This document shows positions 35,079-44,900 of a stretch of DNA of 64,000 nt, in pieces. Source of the DNA: Celeribacter marinus (lineage in GTDB: Bacteria; Pseudomonadota; Alphaproteobacteria; Rhodobacterales; Rhodobacteraceae); the NCBI RefSeq assembly GCF_001308265.1, contig NZ_CP012023.1, positions 2,184,932-2,248,931 of the forward strand, in the 5' to 3' direction. Position 1 is the first letter of the stretch. Each line of letters begins with the position of its first letter. Made by a program: the position numbers and the translations under genes. The notes under the pieces were generated by a model that saw nothing but the letters and a program-made list of their open reading frames with translations, was not told the origin of the DNA and ran no database searches.

Positions 35079-36884
35079 ATGTCGCTCAATGCCACCATCG
35101 CCGCCGTCACCCAACGCATCATCGACCGCTCCCGCCCCACCCGCGAGGTCTACCTCGCGCGGATGACACAAGCGGCAGAGGACGGCCCCGTGCGTGCGCA
35201 CCTCACCTGCGGCAACCAAGCACACGCCTATGCAGCAATGGGCGAGGACAAAGCTTCATTGGCGGGCGGACGCGCGCCCAACCTTGGCATCATCACCGCC
35301 TACAACGACATGCTATCGGCACATAAACCGTTTGAGAGCTATCCCGACCTGATCCGCGCTGCGGCACGCGAAAGCGGCGGCACGGCGCAAGTTGCAGGCG
35401 GCGTACCCGCGATGTGTGATGGCGTCACCCAAGGACAGCCGGGCATGGAGTTGTCACTATTCTCGCGCGACACGATTGCACTTGCTGCCTCTGTCGGACT
35501 GTCACACAATTGCTTTGACGCCGCCTTGTACCTTGGGGTCTGTGACAAGATCGTACCGGGTTTGGTGATGGCTGCGGCGACATTCGGCCATGTCCCATCG
35601 GTGTTCGTGCCCGCGGGTCCAATGGCCTCGGGTCTGCCCAACGATGAAAAGGCCAAGGTCCGTCAACAATTCGCCACGGGCGAAGTGGGCCGCGACAAAT
35701 TGATGGAGGCCGAAATGGCCTCGTATCACGGCATCGGCACCTGCACCTTTTACGGCACCGCCAACACCAACCAGATGCTGATGGAGTTAATGGGTCTGCA
35801 CCTGCCGGGGGCGTCCTTTGTGAACCCAGAGACGGATTTGCGCGATGCACTGACCAAAGCTGCGGCCAAACGCGCGATGGAGATCACCGCCCTTGGCAAT
35901 GATTTCCGCCCTGCGGGTCACATTCTGGATGAGAAAGCCTTTGTAAACGGGCTTGTCGGCCTGATGGCCACGGGCGGCTCCACCAACCTTGTGTTGCACC
36001 TGCCCGCAATGGCGCGTGCCGCAGGGATCATCCTTGATCTGCAAGATTTCTCCGACATTTCCGAAGTCACCCCGCTGATGGCAAAGGTTTATCCTAACGG
36101 ATTGGCCGATGTGAACCATTTCCACGCGGCGGGCGGTCTGGGCTATATGATCGGCGAATTGCTTGGCGCGGGTCTCTTGCATGAGGATGTCAAAACCATC
36201 GCGGGGGACGGGCTTGGCCTGTATACCAAAGAGCCAAAACTCAAGAACGGCGAGATTGTATTCGAAGAGGGCACCACAGTTAGCCTGAACGACAAAATCC
36301 TGCGCCCTGTGACGGATGCGTTCCAAACAACGGGCGGCCTAAAAGAGCTGAAAGGCAACATCGGACGTGGCGTGATGAAAGTCTCCGCCGTGGCCCCCGA
36401 GCGCCGCATTGTCGAGGCGAAAGCCCGCGTGTTCCACGATCAGCGCGATGTCAAACCCGCGTTCCAAGCGGGAGAATTTACCGAGGACACGGTTGTGGTT
36501 GTCCGGTTCCAAGGGCCACGCGCCAACGGGATGCCCGAGCTGCACTCGCTCACACCCACGCTAGCCGTATTGCAAGATCGCGGGTTGAAAATTGCACTTG
36601 TCACTGACGGGCGCATGTCGGGCGCATCGGGCAAAGTGCCTGCCTGTATCCACGTCTCACCCGAGGCTCTTGCAGGCGGCGCTATTGCCAAAATCCGTGA
36701 CGGCGACATGGTGCGCGTCGATGCCGTGGCCGGCACGCTCGAAGTGCTTGAAGAGGGGTTTGATGCTCGCGAGCCCGCGACTGCCGATCTGTCCGCAAAT
36801 GCATTTGGCATTGGCCGCGAGTTGTTCGACATCTTCCGCCAGAACGCGGGCAACGCCACCGAAGGCGCGGCCTCCATCCTGTGA
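35079..36884 (+). CDS. edd: Phosphogluconate dehydratase
   Basis: A 601-residue enzyme of the IlvD/Edd family with a 4Fe-4S cluster. It converts 6-phosphogluconate to 2-keto-3-deoxy-6-phosphogluconate, the first committed step of the Entner-Doudoroff pathway. Seen are [68 protein letters not shown] with the cluster cysteines, and [24 protein letters not shown]. It is followed by an overlapping hydrolase gene and then eda. Twin palindromes in front suggest control by a LacI-type repressor. Confidence 0.97.
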   Translation: MSLNATIAAVTQRIIDRSRPTREVYLARMTQAAEDGPVRAHLTCGNQAHAYAAMGEDKASLAGGRAPNLGIITAYNDMLSAHKPFESYPDLIRAAARESGGTAQVAGGVPAMCDGVTQGQPGMELSLFSRDTIALAASVGLSHNCFDAALYLGVCDKIVPGLVMAAATFGHVPSVFVPAGPMASGLPNDEKAKVRQQFATGEVGRDKLMEAEMASYHGIGTCTFYGTANTNQMLMELMGLHLPGASFVNPETDLRDALTKAAAKRAMEITALGNDFRPAGHILDEKAFVNGLVGLMATGGSTNLVLHLPAMARAAGIILDLQDFSDISEVTPLMAKVYPNGLADVNHFHAAGGLGYMIGELLGAGLLHEDVKTIAGDGLGLYTKEPKLKNGEIVFEEGTTVSLNDKILRPVTDAFQTTGGLKELKGNIGRGVMKVSAVAPERRIVEAKARVFHDQRDVKPAFQAGEFTEDTVVVVRFQGPRANGMPELHSLTPTLAVLQDRGLKIALVTDGRMSGASGKVPACIHVSPEALAGGAIAKIRDGDMVRVDAVAGTLEVLEEGFDAREPATADLSANAFGIGRELFDIFRQNAGNATEGAASIL

Positions 36885-37651
36885 CAACGCCCTGTGCACC
36901 CTCATCGATCCTGTTTTACCACGGATTGCCCGGTGCGCCCTCTGATCGCACACTCTTGTCAACCACCGCCCCGACCGAGGCGGTGGATTGGCTGGCCGCA
37001 TTGCACACAGATGCGCCGTTCGAGACTGCCATTTGCGCACAATTCGAGCGGCTCACACAGGACCGCGATCCTGTTCATTTGATCGGCTTCTCCCTTGGGG
37101 CCATGGCCGTTTTAACACTTGCAGCCCGCCACCCCACGCGTGTCTCCCGTGTCACGCTCATTTCCCCCGCAGGTCCGTGGGCTGACGGCGCGTTTGGTGA
37201 TCAAATGGCGGGCGCACCCGTCTTTCGCGCGGCGCGCCGCTCACGACCACGCCTGACCCTCTTGGCTGTCGCACAGATGACGTGGCTGCGCTTTGCCCCT
37301 GATCTATTCCTGCGCACAGTGTTCAAATCGGCACACAGCACCGAACGCGCCCTGATCGCTATGCCTGCTCTGCGTATACATATTGTCGACGGCTACGCGC
37401 GGATGTTTGCCACCCATTTGCACGCCTATGTGCGCGCCCTGCGCCATTATGCCTGTGCATGGACCCCAACCACCCTGCCCGCGCATATCCCCGTGGACCT
37501 CATTCAGGGCACCAAAGACACATGGACGCCGCCGGATATGGCGCGTGATCTTGCCGCGCGCCTTGGCCCCCAGACCCATCTGACATGGATCGATGATGCG
37601 GGGCATTATGGCGCGCTCACCGCACTCACAGACGGGCCGATGCCTGGGTGA
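36881..37651 (+). CDS. Alpha/beta hydrolase between edd and eda
   Basis: A 256-residue alpha/beta-hydrolase-fold protein. The oxyanion region is [11 protein letters not shown], the nucleophile elbow GFSLG has Ser71, and the late His lies in DDAGHYGAL near 247. It starts with GTG overlapping the edd stop by 4 nt, so it is translated with edd. Its substrate is not evident; a lactonase role in the same pathway is conceivable, but the sequence resembles general esterases rather than 6-phosphogluconolactonase. Confidence 0.85.
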   Translation: MTTPCAPSSILFYHGLPGAPSDRTLLSTTAPTEAVDWLAALHTDAPFETAICAQFERLTQDRDPVHLIGFSLGAMAVLTLAARHPTRVSRVTLISPAGPWADGAFGDQMAGAPVFRAARRSRPRLTLLAVAQMTWLRFAPDLFLRTVFKSAHSTERALIAMPALRIHIVDGYARMFATHLHAYVRALRHYACAWTPTTLPAHIPVDLIQGTKDTWTPPDMARDLAARLGPQTHLTWIDDAGHYGALTALTDGPMPG

Positions 37652-37693
37652 GCCGTGATCGTGCCCCCTTGACCCAGACGCCCCTTTGGGGTT

Positions 37694-37705
37694 GTTAGGG
37701 CTAAC
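37694..37705 (+). promoter_or_regulatory. LacI-type operator upstream of eda
   Basis: GTTAGGGCTAAC differs by one base from the perfect palindrome in front of edd (GTTAGCGCTAAC). It lies 30 nt before the eda ATG. This suggests that eda has its own promoter or operator read by the same regulator. Confidence 0.55.
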
Positions 37706-37734
37706 AGTTCCCCATTTGTGCGAAAGGATCCGCC

Positions 37735-38376
37735 ATGACCCCGCAGGACGCCAGTCTGAAAGCCGCCGCAGTTTGTGCGCTCGCCCCCGTTGTTCCCGTT
37801 CTCGTGGTCAACGATGTGGCCCATGCCCGCCCGCTTGCCGAGGCGCTTGTCGCCGGTGGCTTGCCCGCTCTTGAGGTCACATTGCGCACGCCCTGCGCGC
37901 TTGACGTGATCCGCGAGATGGCAAAGGTTGAGGGCGGCGTGGTCGGTGCAGGTACGCTGCTGACCCCCGCCGATGTCGCCGCCGCGATTGCTGCGGGCGC
38001 TAAGTTTGGCGTCTCCCCGGGTGTCACAGACAGGCTACTAGACGCGTGCGAAGCGCAAGACCTGCCACTTTTGGCGGGCACCTCCACGGCGTCTGATGTC
38101 ATGAAACTGCTTGAGCGCGGATATACCGTTGCCAAGTTCTTTCCCGCCGAGGCCAATGGCGGCGCACCTGCGCTCAAAGCCATCGGTGGACCACTGCCAC
38201 AGATGAAGTTTTGCCCAACGGGCGGCATTTCACTAAAAAACGCCAATGATTACCTTAGCTTGTCAAACACGTTGTGCGTGGGCGGCTCGTGGGTGGCCCC
38301 AAATGATCTGGTCGTCAAAGGCGATTGGAAAGCGATTGAGGAACTGGCCCGCGAGGCCGCAAGCCTGTCGCGCTAA
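37735..38376 (+). CDS. eda: 2-keto-3-deoxy-6-phosphogluconate aldolase
   Basis: A 213-residue class I aldolase that splits KDPG into pyruvate and glyceraldehyde 3-phosphate. The Schiff-base Lys134 is in VAKFFPAE and the catalytic Glu47 in LPALEVTLRT; GAGTLLTP and CPTGGIS form the substrate and phosphate sites. AAAGGA precedes the ATG. It may also process keto-deoxy-gluconate from uronate catabolism after phosphorylation, which would connect it with the GH105 locus. A terminator follows. Confidence 0.97.
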   Translation: MTPQDASLKAAAVCALAPVVPVLVVNDVAHARPLAEALVAGGLPALEVTLRTPCALDVIREMAKVEGGVVGAGTLLTPADVAAAIAAGAKFGVSPGVTDRLLDACEAQDLPLLAGTSTASDVMKLLERGYTVAKFFPAEANGGAPALKAIGGPLPQMKFCPTGGISLKNANDYLSLSNTLCVGGSWVAPNDLVVKGDWKAIEELAREAASLSR

Positions 38377-38398
38377 TCTATATCGCACCTATCGACAC

Positions 38399-38430
38399 AA
38401 AACGGGCGCTGTTATCAGCGTCCGTTTTTA
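38399..38430 (+). terminator. Rho-independent terminator after eda
   Basis: Arms AAAACGGGCGCTG and CAGCGTCCGTTTT (one G-T pair) enclose TTAT, and a T-run is built into the 3' arm. It lies 22 nt after the eda stop. Confidence 0.85.
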
Positions 38431-38440
38431 TATGCGGGTG

Positions 38441-38731
38441 TTAGACGCCGCGCCGCGCGCGAGAGCCGCCACGCCGCCCTTGTGGGCCATGCAGCTTGCC
38501 CAATCCATCCGTCAAGACAAGCGTCATCGGATGATCCGCCATGCCGCGCCCGCCGTAGACCGCCAACAGGCGACGAATGGCGATGGATGGCTCAAGCTTT
38601 GGATCGAGTTTGATGGCCCAGTCGAGAAAGATCGACCGTGCTTCGGACAGGCCCAACCCCTCAATCCGGTAGGATTCACGGATCAATCCACCGGGATCAA
38701 GATCAGGGTCAACATCAAGACGCTCAGACAT
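38441..38731 (-). CDS. Small conserved-looking hypothetical protein
   Basis: A 96-residue soluble protein starting MSERLDVDPDLDPGGLIRES. The middle reads GLSEARSIFLDWAIKLDP and the end is basic (GKLHGPQGRRGGSRARRG). No membrane segment or known motif. It is on the same strand as glnE, 65 nt downstream of its stop. The start at 38731 is preferred over 38761 because the conserved-looking part begins there. I cannot assign a function. Confidence 0.65.
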   Translation of the reverse strand: MSERLDVDPDLDPGGLIRESYRIEGLGLSEARSIFLDWAIKLDPKLEPSIAIRRLLAVYGGRGMADHPMTLVLTDGLGKLHGPQGRRGGSRARRGV

Positions 38732-38796
38732 GCGGGCACTTTCTATGAGGGTGGCACACAAAACTCACATATGCCGTAGCGCGCAGATAGTACGCC

Positions 38797-41583
38797 CTAC
38801 GCGGGTGGGCAAGGGGCGGCACGCGCAAGGATCGCATCAAGCATCTGTGCGGCCGCCTCACAGGTTGTGGCAACCTCGCGCGCCAGATCATCCATCGTCT
38901 CAACGGCATTGGAGCGACACAGGAACGCGCGCCCGCCCTCGCCCACAGCATCCGGATCAAGCATCCCACCCGTCAAAAGCCGCGCCGCTGATTGCAACTG
39001 CCACGTCATGCGGTAGGCCGCGCTCAACGCCACGGCCTCGCTATGCGTCAACCATCCCAAATCAGCCCCCGCCTCGAGTTGCGCATAGATGTTTTGTGCG
39101 GGCGTTCCCGACAAAAGTGCGGCTGTCTCTGCGACCAGTTCGATGTCCATCATCCGACCGCGACCGTTCTTAGGATCCCATGTCGCGCCTGGTTTCGCCT
39201 CGGTGAGGCGGCGACGCATATCTTGGGTGTCGCGGCGTATATCCACCTCTGCTTTAGGCCGCGAAAATAAGGTGGTGCGAAACGCCTCCACATCCGCCAT
39301 CAACGCGGCCTCGCCCGCCACAGGTGTGGCGCGGGTCAAGGCCAGATGCTCCCACACCCACGCTTGGGTCTCTTGGTAGCTTTTGAACGCATCAAGGGAG
39401 GTCGCAACTGGCCCTTGTTTGCCCGATGGACGCAACCGCATATCCACCTCGTACAGCCGCCCCTCGGAGGTTTGTGCGGTAATTGCAGTGATCAGAGCTT
39501 GGGTGAAGCGCGCATAATACGTCCTTGATTGCAAAGGACGCCTACCCTCGGAGGTATCAACCCCAGCGGCATCATAGATCACGATCATATCCAGATCGGA
39601 GGCCGCCGTCAGACGTCCCGCGCCAAGCGAGCCCATGCCCAAAACCATCGCACCACGCCCCGGAGCGTCACCGTGTTTGCGTGCAAATTCGGCCACCACA
39701 CAGGGATATAAAACGGCCACAGATGCACGCGCCAACGCCGCATATTGCTCACCAGCCTCATCCGCCGTGATCAGCCCGCGCAACTGATGCACACCAATGC
39801 GAAAATGCCATTCCTTGGCCCAACGGCGCGAGGCGTTCAGTTGGTTTTCGTAGTCGTCTATACGCGCCAAGTGACGCGCCAAATCGGCCTCCAATGCGGA
39901 CGGCTCGGGCCAAGGCGCAAAGAAATCACCCCCGATAACAGCGTCCAACACATCCGCATTGCGTGAGAGATACTGTGCCAGATGCGGGGCCACCGACACG
40001 ATATCGAGAAACAGATCCACCAGTGGCGGATTGGCCTCAAACAGCGAGAACACTTGCACCCCTGCGGGCAGTTGTTTGAGAAAACCGTCAAAATGGGTGA
40101 GCGCCTCGACGGGGCGGTCAAGCTTTTGCACCCGTGCCAAAAGGTCGGGCTTCAAGCGGTCGAAAATCTCTTGGGCGCGCTCGGAGCGCAAGGAGGGATA
40201 GGTTGACCACCGCGCCGTGATTTCGCGCAATTCGTGTGGCAACTCCGGCGCTTGCACGGTGTCGGAGGGTGCAAAGAACTCTTCGGTGAGCGCATGAACC
40301 CGCTCACAGCGCTGTGCAATATCAGCGCGCATAGCATCCGTATCCGCCCCCATCAACGCGGCCAGCCGGTCAAATTCGAGCGGCGTGACAGGCAAGCTAT
40401 GGGTTTGCTGGTCGCGCAGCATTTGCAACCTGTGTTCCACTTCGCGGTGGGCCGTGTAATCGTCGGTCAGCGTGCGCGCCACATCCGCCTCAACCCATCC
40501 CTTTTGCGACAATGCCCCAAGCGCCTCAACGGTACCACGCATCCGCAATTCCCGGTCACGCCCCCCCGCGATCAACTGACGGGTTTGGGCAAAAAACTCG
40601 ATCTCGCGGATACCGCCCAGCCCCAGCTTCATGTTGTGACCCTCAAGGGCAAACGCACCGCCAAGCCCCTTATGCTGTCGAATTTTCAACCGCATATCGT
40701 GAGTTTCCTGAATGGCATGGAAATCAAGATGCTTGCGCCAAACGAAGGGTGTCAAATGCTCCAAGAACCGCGTGCCTGCCGCAATGTCGCCGGATGCGGC
40801 GCGGGCCTTGATAAAGGCGGCGCGCTCCCATGTGCGCCCCACGCTTTCGTAATATCGCTCGGCGGCGTCCATCGCGAAACAAACGGGTGTGACACTCGGG
40901 TCGGGGCGCAGGCGCAAATCCGTGCGAAAAACATACCCCTCGCCCGTCAAATCCGACAAGGACGCCATCGCGCGGCGCGTGGCACGGATATAGGCGGCGC
41001 GCGCCTCCATCTGATCCGCCCCGTCAAAGCGGGTCTCGTCAAACAAACAGATCAGGTCAATATCGGAGGAGTAATTCAGCTCCCCCGCCCCTTGCTTGCC
41101 CATGGCCAGTGCGACAACACCCCCGCATGTCTCGATATCATCCGCATTCTGTCCCGGCACTTTTCCACGGGTAATCTCGCGGGCGATATGCGCGCGCAAG
41201 GCCACATGAGTGGCGGTATCAGCCAAATCAGACAGCGCACCCGTGACCTGAGACAGCGCCCAGATGCCGCCCAAATCACATAGCGCGGCCATCAACGCGA
41301 TGCGGCGTTTGGCTTGACGCAATCCACCGTCGATCTGATCAAAAGGCAGCTCGGAAATACGCGCCAACTCATCGCGCACCGCGCGCTCTGGATCATCAAG
41401 CGCCTCAGGCAGCCATGCCGCCTCGCGCAGCACCAATCCATGCAAATAGGGGGCCGAGCCCGCAGCCCCCGCGACCAACGCCGCCAGATCGCCCGACAAA
41501 GACGGCACCACGCCAAGGGCATCAGCGCCCCGATCCACCTCAAAGGCGCGGGGCAAACGGGTGATACGCGAAACAGTCGACAT
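38797..41583 (-). CDS. glnE: Glutamine synthetase adenylyltransferase/deadenylase
   Basis: A 928-residue bifunctional enzyme that adds or removes AMP on glutamine synthetase. Two nucleotidyltransferase domains are visible: the N-terminal one with GKQGAGELNYSSDIDLICLFDE and the C-terminal one with GMGSLGAGRLTAASDLDMIVIYD, each with the metal-binding D-x-D. Downstream of each is a helical bundle, e.g. KNGRGRMMDIELVAE. GAGG lies before the ATG at 41583; a second ATG at 41595 is less likely. PII protein partner genes are not in the window. Confidence 0.97.
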   Translation of the reverse strand: MSTVSRITRLPRAFEVDRGADALGVVPSLSGDLAALVAGAAGSAPYLHGLVLREAAWLPEALDDPERAVRDELARISELPFDQIDGGLRQAKRRIALMAALCDLGGIWALSQVTGALSDLADTATHVALRAHIAREITRGKVPGQNADDIETCGGVVALAMGKQGAGELNYSSDIDLICLFDETRFDGADQMEARAAYIRATRRAMASLSDLTGEGYVFRTDLRLRPDPSVTPVCFAMDAAERYYESVGRTWERAAFIKARAASGDIAAGTRFLEHLTPFVWRKHLDFHAIQETHDMRLKIRQHKGLGGAFALEGHNMKLGLGGIREIEFFAQTRQLIAGGRDRELRMRGTVEALGALSQKGWVEADVARTLTDDYTAHREVEHRLQMLRDQQTHSLPVTPLEFDRLAALMGADTDAMRADIAQRCERVHALTEEFFAPSDTVQAPELPHELREITARWSTYPSLRSERAQEIFDRLKPDLLARVQKLDRPVEALTHFDGFLKQLPAGVQVFSLFEANPPLVDLFLDIVSVAPHLAQYLSRNADVLDAVIGGDFFAPWPEPSALEADLARHLARIDDYENQLNASRRWAKEWHFRIGVHQLRGLITADEAGEQYAALARASVAVLYPCVVAEFARKHGDAPGRGAMVLGMGSLGAGRLTAASDLDMIVIYDAAGVDTSEGRRPLQSRTYYARFTQALITAITAQTSEGRLYEVDMRLRPSGKQGPVATSLDAFKSYQETQAWVWEHLALTRATPVAGEAALMADVEAFRTTLFSRPKAEVDIRRDTQDMRRRLTEAKPGATWDPKNGRGRMMDIELVAETAALLSGTPAQNIYAQLEAGADLGWLTHSEAVALSAAYRMTWQLQSAARLLTGGMLDPDAVGEGGRAFLCRSNAVETMDDLAREVATTCEAAAQMLDAILARAAPCPPA

Positions 41584-41684
41584 GGTGAGCCTCATTCTAT
41601 TTGTGTGGCCCTCAACAAACGGTGTGGCGCGCCCTTGTGCAAGATCAAATCGAATGACAAATTACGCCCAAAAGGAATTGCCCC

Positions 41685-42155
41685 ATGTCCAAAAGCCTCA
41701 AACGTGTGACCCAAGCTCTGAGTGAGGCTGCACTCCCCTGTGACATACTGGAAATGGATGGCGAGACGCGCACTGCCGCACAGGCCGCTGAACAGGCGGG
41801 GTGCCTGCTTGACCAGATTGCAAAATCGATCATCTTTCAAGGCACGGATAGCGGCACGGTGTATCTGTTCGTCACCGCCGGCGGCAATATGGTCGACGCG
41901 GACAAAGCGGCACACCTCACAGGCGAGCCATTGGGGCGCGCGGACGGTAAAACAGTGCGCGCGGTGACAGGTTTTGCGATTGGTGGCGTCTCCCCCGTTG
42001 GACATCTAAGCCCGCCGCACTCCTATTTTGATCCGCGCCTTGATGATTTTGATACGATTTGGGCCGCTGCCGGCACCCCGCGCCATATATTTGCAATCCG
42101 ACCGGCGGATTTATTGCGTATTTCGGGCGCAAAACAGGCGGATTTTACGGCCTAG
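41685..42155 (+). CDS. YbaK/EbsC-family aminoacyl-tRNA deacylase
   Basis: A 156-residue protein with the YbaK fold. Seen are QIAKSIIFQ with the catalytic Lys, VTAGGNMVDADKAAHL, and GFAIGGVSPVGH, the family's Gly-rich loop. Such proteins hydrolyse mischarged aminoacyl-tRNA in trans, for example Cys- or Ala-tRNA-Pro. It starts at the ATG at 41685 and stands alone, divergent from glnE. Specificity cannot be read from the sequence. Confidence 0.92.
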   Translation: MSKSLKRVTQALSEAALPCDILEMDGETRTAAQAAEQAGCLLDQIAKSIIFQGTDSGTVYLFVTAGGNMVDADKAAHLTGEPLGRADGKTVRAVTGFAIGGVSPVGHLSPPHSYFDPRLDDFDTIWAAAGTPRHIFAIRPADLLRISGAKQADFTA

Positions 42156-42235
42156 CGGGTGAAATTCCTCGCGGCCAGATACGAAATATCATAAAATTTT
42201 TCACTCTAAGATACTCAAATAAAATAATATAAAAA

Positions 42236-42256
42236 GTAAATGTAAAAAACATTTAC
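42236..42256. promoter_or_regulatory. AT-rich perfect inverted repeat upstream of DUF2852 gene
   Basis: GTAAATGT and ACATTTAC are separated by AAAAA, in an AT-rich stretch (42170-42300) that stands out from the surrounding DNA. It is 91 nt before the DUF2852 gene. It could be an operator or a weak terminator of the YbaK gene; the missing GC-rich stem favours an operator. Confidence 0.45.
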
Positions 42257-42346
42257 ATAAAGGCTTGTAGGTCACACACACTCCACCCATATCGGTAATG
42301 TGAAAGACATTAACTTTAACATCACACCGAAAGAGAAAGAACCACG

Positions 42347-42793
42347 ATGACCTATACCGCATCCTCACACACTGCCCTTGACGCGCGTCCCGGCTTTTTG
42401 CGCCGTTGCGAAATGTGGCTCGACGACAAAGGCAAAGGTGCCTGGATCGCGGCCACGGTCATGGGATTTATCTTTGTCTGGCCCGTTGGCCTCGCACTTC
42501 TCGCCTATATGATTTGGGGTAAAAAAATGTCCAGCTGTTCAAAACGATCCAACCACCACAACTTCCGCCGTCACGCGGGCTACGCCATGAAATCGTCCGG
42601 AAATTCCGCGTTTGACGCCTACAAGGCCGAAACCCTGCGCCGCCTCGAAGAGGAACAAGGCAGCTTTGAAGCCTTCCTCGACCGTCTACGCGCCGCCAAG
42701 GACAAAGCCGAATTCGACCAGTTCATGGATGACCGCACGACCAAGGCACAGACTGAAACCGATGTCGAAGCGACCAACAAAGAAGACGTATAA
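42347..42793 (+). CDS. DUF2852-domain membrane protein
   Basis: A 148-residue protein. A transmembrane segment (WIAATVMGFIFVWPVGLALLAYMIWG) follows a short soluble start; then a basic, Ser/His-rich part (CSKRSNHHNFRRH) and a charged helical tail (FDAYKAETLRRLEEEQGSFEAFLDRLRAAKDKAEFDQFM). This layout matches DUF2852 proteins of Alphaproteobacteria. The tail may form a coiled coil. Function unknown. Confidence 0.85.
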   Translation: MTYTASSHTALDARPGFLRRCEMWLDDKGKGAWIAATVMGFIFVWPVGLALLAYMIWGKKMSSCSKRSNHHNFRRHAGYAMKSSGNSAFDAYKAETLRRLEEEQGSFEAFLDRLRAAKDKAEFDQFMDDRTTKAQTETDVEATNKEDV

Positions 42794-42906
42794 CGACACC
42801 ATAGTCGCGCCGCCCGTACCGTGTCATCCGTGACGCTGTGCGGGCGGCCAATTGACAAACACGGGTAAAACACCCACTTCGAGCGTGAGAAAGTGAGACA
42901 TAGCCG

Positions 42907-43365
42907 ATGAGCCATATTGACCAAGACATTTGGGGCCTCCCCGACCCTGTGAGCCAAGCAGGCTTTTACGACAGCGTCCCGACCAAGCGTCTATTGGCGT
43001 TTGTGGTCGACTTGATCATCATTGTCGTTCTATCCGCGCTTGTTGTTCCGCTTACCGCATTTACCGGTATCTTCTTTTTCCCGTTTATCGTTGCGGTGGT
43101 GAGTTTTGCCTACCGTGTCGTCACCATCGCCAACGGGTCGGCCACATTGGGGATGCGCCTCATGGGGATCGAGTTTCGCACGTCAAAGGGCGAGCGCTTT
43201 GATCTTGGCTATGCCCTCTTGCACACGTTGATGTTTACCGCATGGGGATTGATGTTCATCGTCCAAGTTGCCTCTGTCATTTTGATGCTGACCACGGCGC
43301 GCAAACAAGGATTGACCGATCTCATCCTCGGCACCGCAGCGATCAACCGCCCCTCACGGTTTTAG
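42907..43365 (+). CDS. RDD-family membrane protein
   Basis: A 152-residue protein with three transmembrane segments and the RDD pattern: RLLAFVVDLIIIVVLSALVVPL holds the Arg and Asp of the family, and GSATLGMRLMGIEFR is its conserved loop. RDD proteins are often linked to ion transport or stress, mostly without proven function. It stands 113 nt after the DUF2852 gene. Confidence 0.88.
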   Translation: MSHIDQDIWGLPDPVSQAGFYDSVPTKRLLAFVVDLIIIVVLSALVVPLTAFTGIFFFPFIVAVVSFAYRVVTIANGSATLGMRLMGIEFRTSKGERFDLGYALLHTLMFTAWGLMFIVQVASVILMLTTARKQGLTDLILGTAAINRPSRF

Positions 43366-43474
43366 TCAGTTGGATTTGACCTACCGTAGGGCTTGGCGTA
43401 GCACGCGATTTTGGATAGTCTTGGCGTAATACACCGTTTTCCTTGGTTTTTGGGTCACAGATACTCGTTCGTTC

Positions 43475-44329
43475 ATGCGTCATTCCTTGCCTCTAGCCCC
43501 GCAATTCTACGTGACGGCGCCGCAACCCTGTCCATATCTGGACGGGCGGATGGAGCGCAAATTGTTCACCGCATTGCAAGGTGACACCGCTGAAAAGCTC
43601 AACGATGCGCTGTCCAAACAGGGGTTTCGTCGGTCGCAAAACGTGCTGTATCGCCCGACCTGTGTGGATTGTGCCGCCTGTATGTCGGCGCGTATTCGTG
43701 TGGCGGATTTCAAACCCTCCAAAAGCCAACGCCGTGTCAGCAACAAAAACGCGTATCTCAAACGTGCCTCCACCGCACCATGGGCCACCGAGGCCCAGTT
43801 CGATCTGTTTCGTACCTATCTGGAAACGCGCCACGCCGATGGCGGGATGGCCGATATGGATGTGTTCGAATTCGCCGCGATGATCGAGGAAACGCCGATC
43901 CGTACGCGTATCATCGAATACTATACCCCGTCACAAGGCGGGCAGCCGCGTGAATTGGTGGCGACCTGTTTAACCGACCTGCTCGATGATGGCGTGTCGA
44001 TGGTCTATTCTTTCTATAATCCCGATTTTGTCAAAGATAGCATAGGCACCTACATTATTCTCGACCATATCGACATCGCCCGCGAGGCCGGATTCCCCTA
44101 TGTCTATTTAGGATACTGGGTGCCTGGCTCGGCAAAGATGGGGTACAAAGCGCGCTTTTCCGGCCTGGAAGTCTACCGCAATGGCGAGTGGGAGCCACTC
44201 GCCCCCGAGTCCGATTATGTCGCCGAGTTGCACCCGCTCGAGAACGAGCCGATTGCGAGCCAAGTGGCGCAAATCAAACTACCAGAGACATTTACGGCCC
44301 GCCCGTCCATCTCGCCTACCGAGGACTGA
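43475..44329 (+). CDS. bpt: Aminoacyl-tRNA-protein transferase of Bpt type
   Basis: A 284-residue enzyme of the N-end rule pathway, which adds Leu (or Arg) from tRNA to proteins with acidic N-termini. Seen are [52 protein letters not shown] with its conserved cysteines, and [19 protein letters not shown]. Length and motifs fit the bacterial Bpt (ATE-like) family rather than Aat. Targets would then go to ClpS/ClpAP. Confidence 0.95.
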   Translation: MRHSLPLAPQFYVTAPQPCPYLDGRMERKLFTALQGDTAEKLNDALSKQGFRRSQNVLYRPTCVDCAACMSARIRVADFKPSKSQRRVSNKNAYLKRASTAPWATEAQFDLFRTYLETRHADGGMADMDVFEFAAMIEETPIRTRIIEYYTPSQGGQPRELVATCLTDLLDDGVSMVYSFYNPDFVKDSIGTYIILDHIDIAREAGFPYVYLGYWVPGSAKMGYKARFSGLEVYRNGEWEPLAPESDYVAELHPLENEPIASQVAQIKLPETFTARPSISPTED

Positions 44330-44335
44330 ACGCGC

Positions 44336-44743
44336 TCAATGGTACGGCACGGCCAAGGCATCGACCCGCGCCAACATCCGCACCAAAAGCCCCAATTGTT
44401 CCGCCAGTGACACCGCAATCGGGGCGACCTGTGCGCGGATCATCAAGAGCGCCATAAGTGTCGCATCTTCGCGCTGACCGTCTGCGGCAAGGCGCACGAA
44501 TTGCACAAACACCGCCTCATCCGCCCCCACGCAATTGCACGATTTAGAATGCGACAACAACGGACGTCGTCCGTGTGAGTGAAACAGGCTTAACAACTGC
44601 CCTGAGACATGGGCAATGTCGCCGTCACGCCGCACTTCAGGTTCGCCGCGAAACAGCGAGACGAGAAAGCGGTCTTCGGCGGGGAGCGCATCGAACGCGC
44701 CGACCGTGGCGGCCCCTAAGGACAGGCTGTGTTGAAATGACAT
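44336..44743 (-). CDS. Hypothetical protein, conserved-looking
   Basis: A 135-residue soluble protein starting MSFQHSLSLGAATVGAFDAL. It includes LSLFHSHGRRPLLSHSKSCNCVGADEAVFVQFVRLA and a helical end (MALLMIRAQVAPIAVSLAEQLG). The two close cysteines (CNC) and several histidines might bind metal. It is convergent with bpt, 6 nt apart. I do not recognise the family. Confidence 0.7.
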   Translation of the reverse strand: MSFQHSLSLGAATVGAFDALPAEDRFLVSLFRGEPEVRRDGDIAHVSGQLLSLFHSHGRRPLLSHSKSCNCVGADEAVFVQFVRLAADGQREDATLMALLMIRAQVAPIAVSLAEQLGLLVRMLARVDALAVPYH

Positions 44744-44835
44744 AAGACCCTCATAAACTAGTGTGCGATTGGGCGCGATTTCAACACGCGCTCTTTTCTT
44801 ATTGTTTTTGTCAGATATAAAATCAAGTCAAAAAG

Positions 44836-44866
44836 AAACGGCCCCGCGATTTAGGCGGGGCCGTTT
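44836..44866 (-). terminator. Rho-independent terminator of the TRAP operon
   Basis: Arms AAACGGCCCCGC and GCGGGGCCGTTT enclose a short loop. On the minus strand the stem is followed by CTTTTTG after its own T-run, 35 nt after the dctM stop. It has T-runs on both strands and may act in both directions. Confidence 0.88.
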
Positions 44867-44900
44867 TTAAGGTGTTCTCGTGGCGCGGACCCTGCCGGTG

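Noticed and set aside
40234-41283. A 349-codon open frame on the + strand opposite glnE
   Set aside because: glnE has both nucleotidyltransferase motifs; this frame is only the reverse complement of its coding bias.
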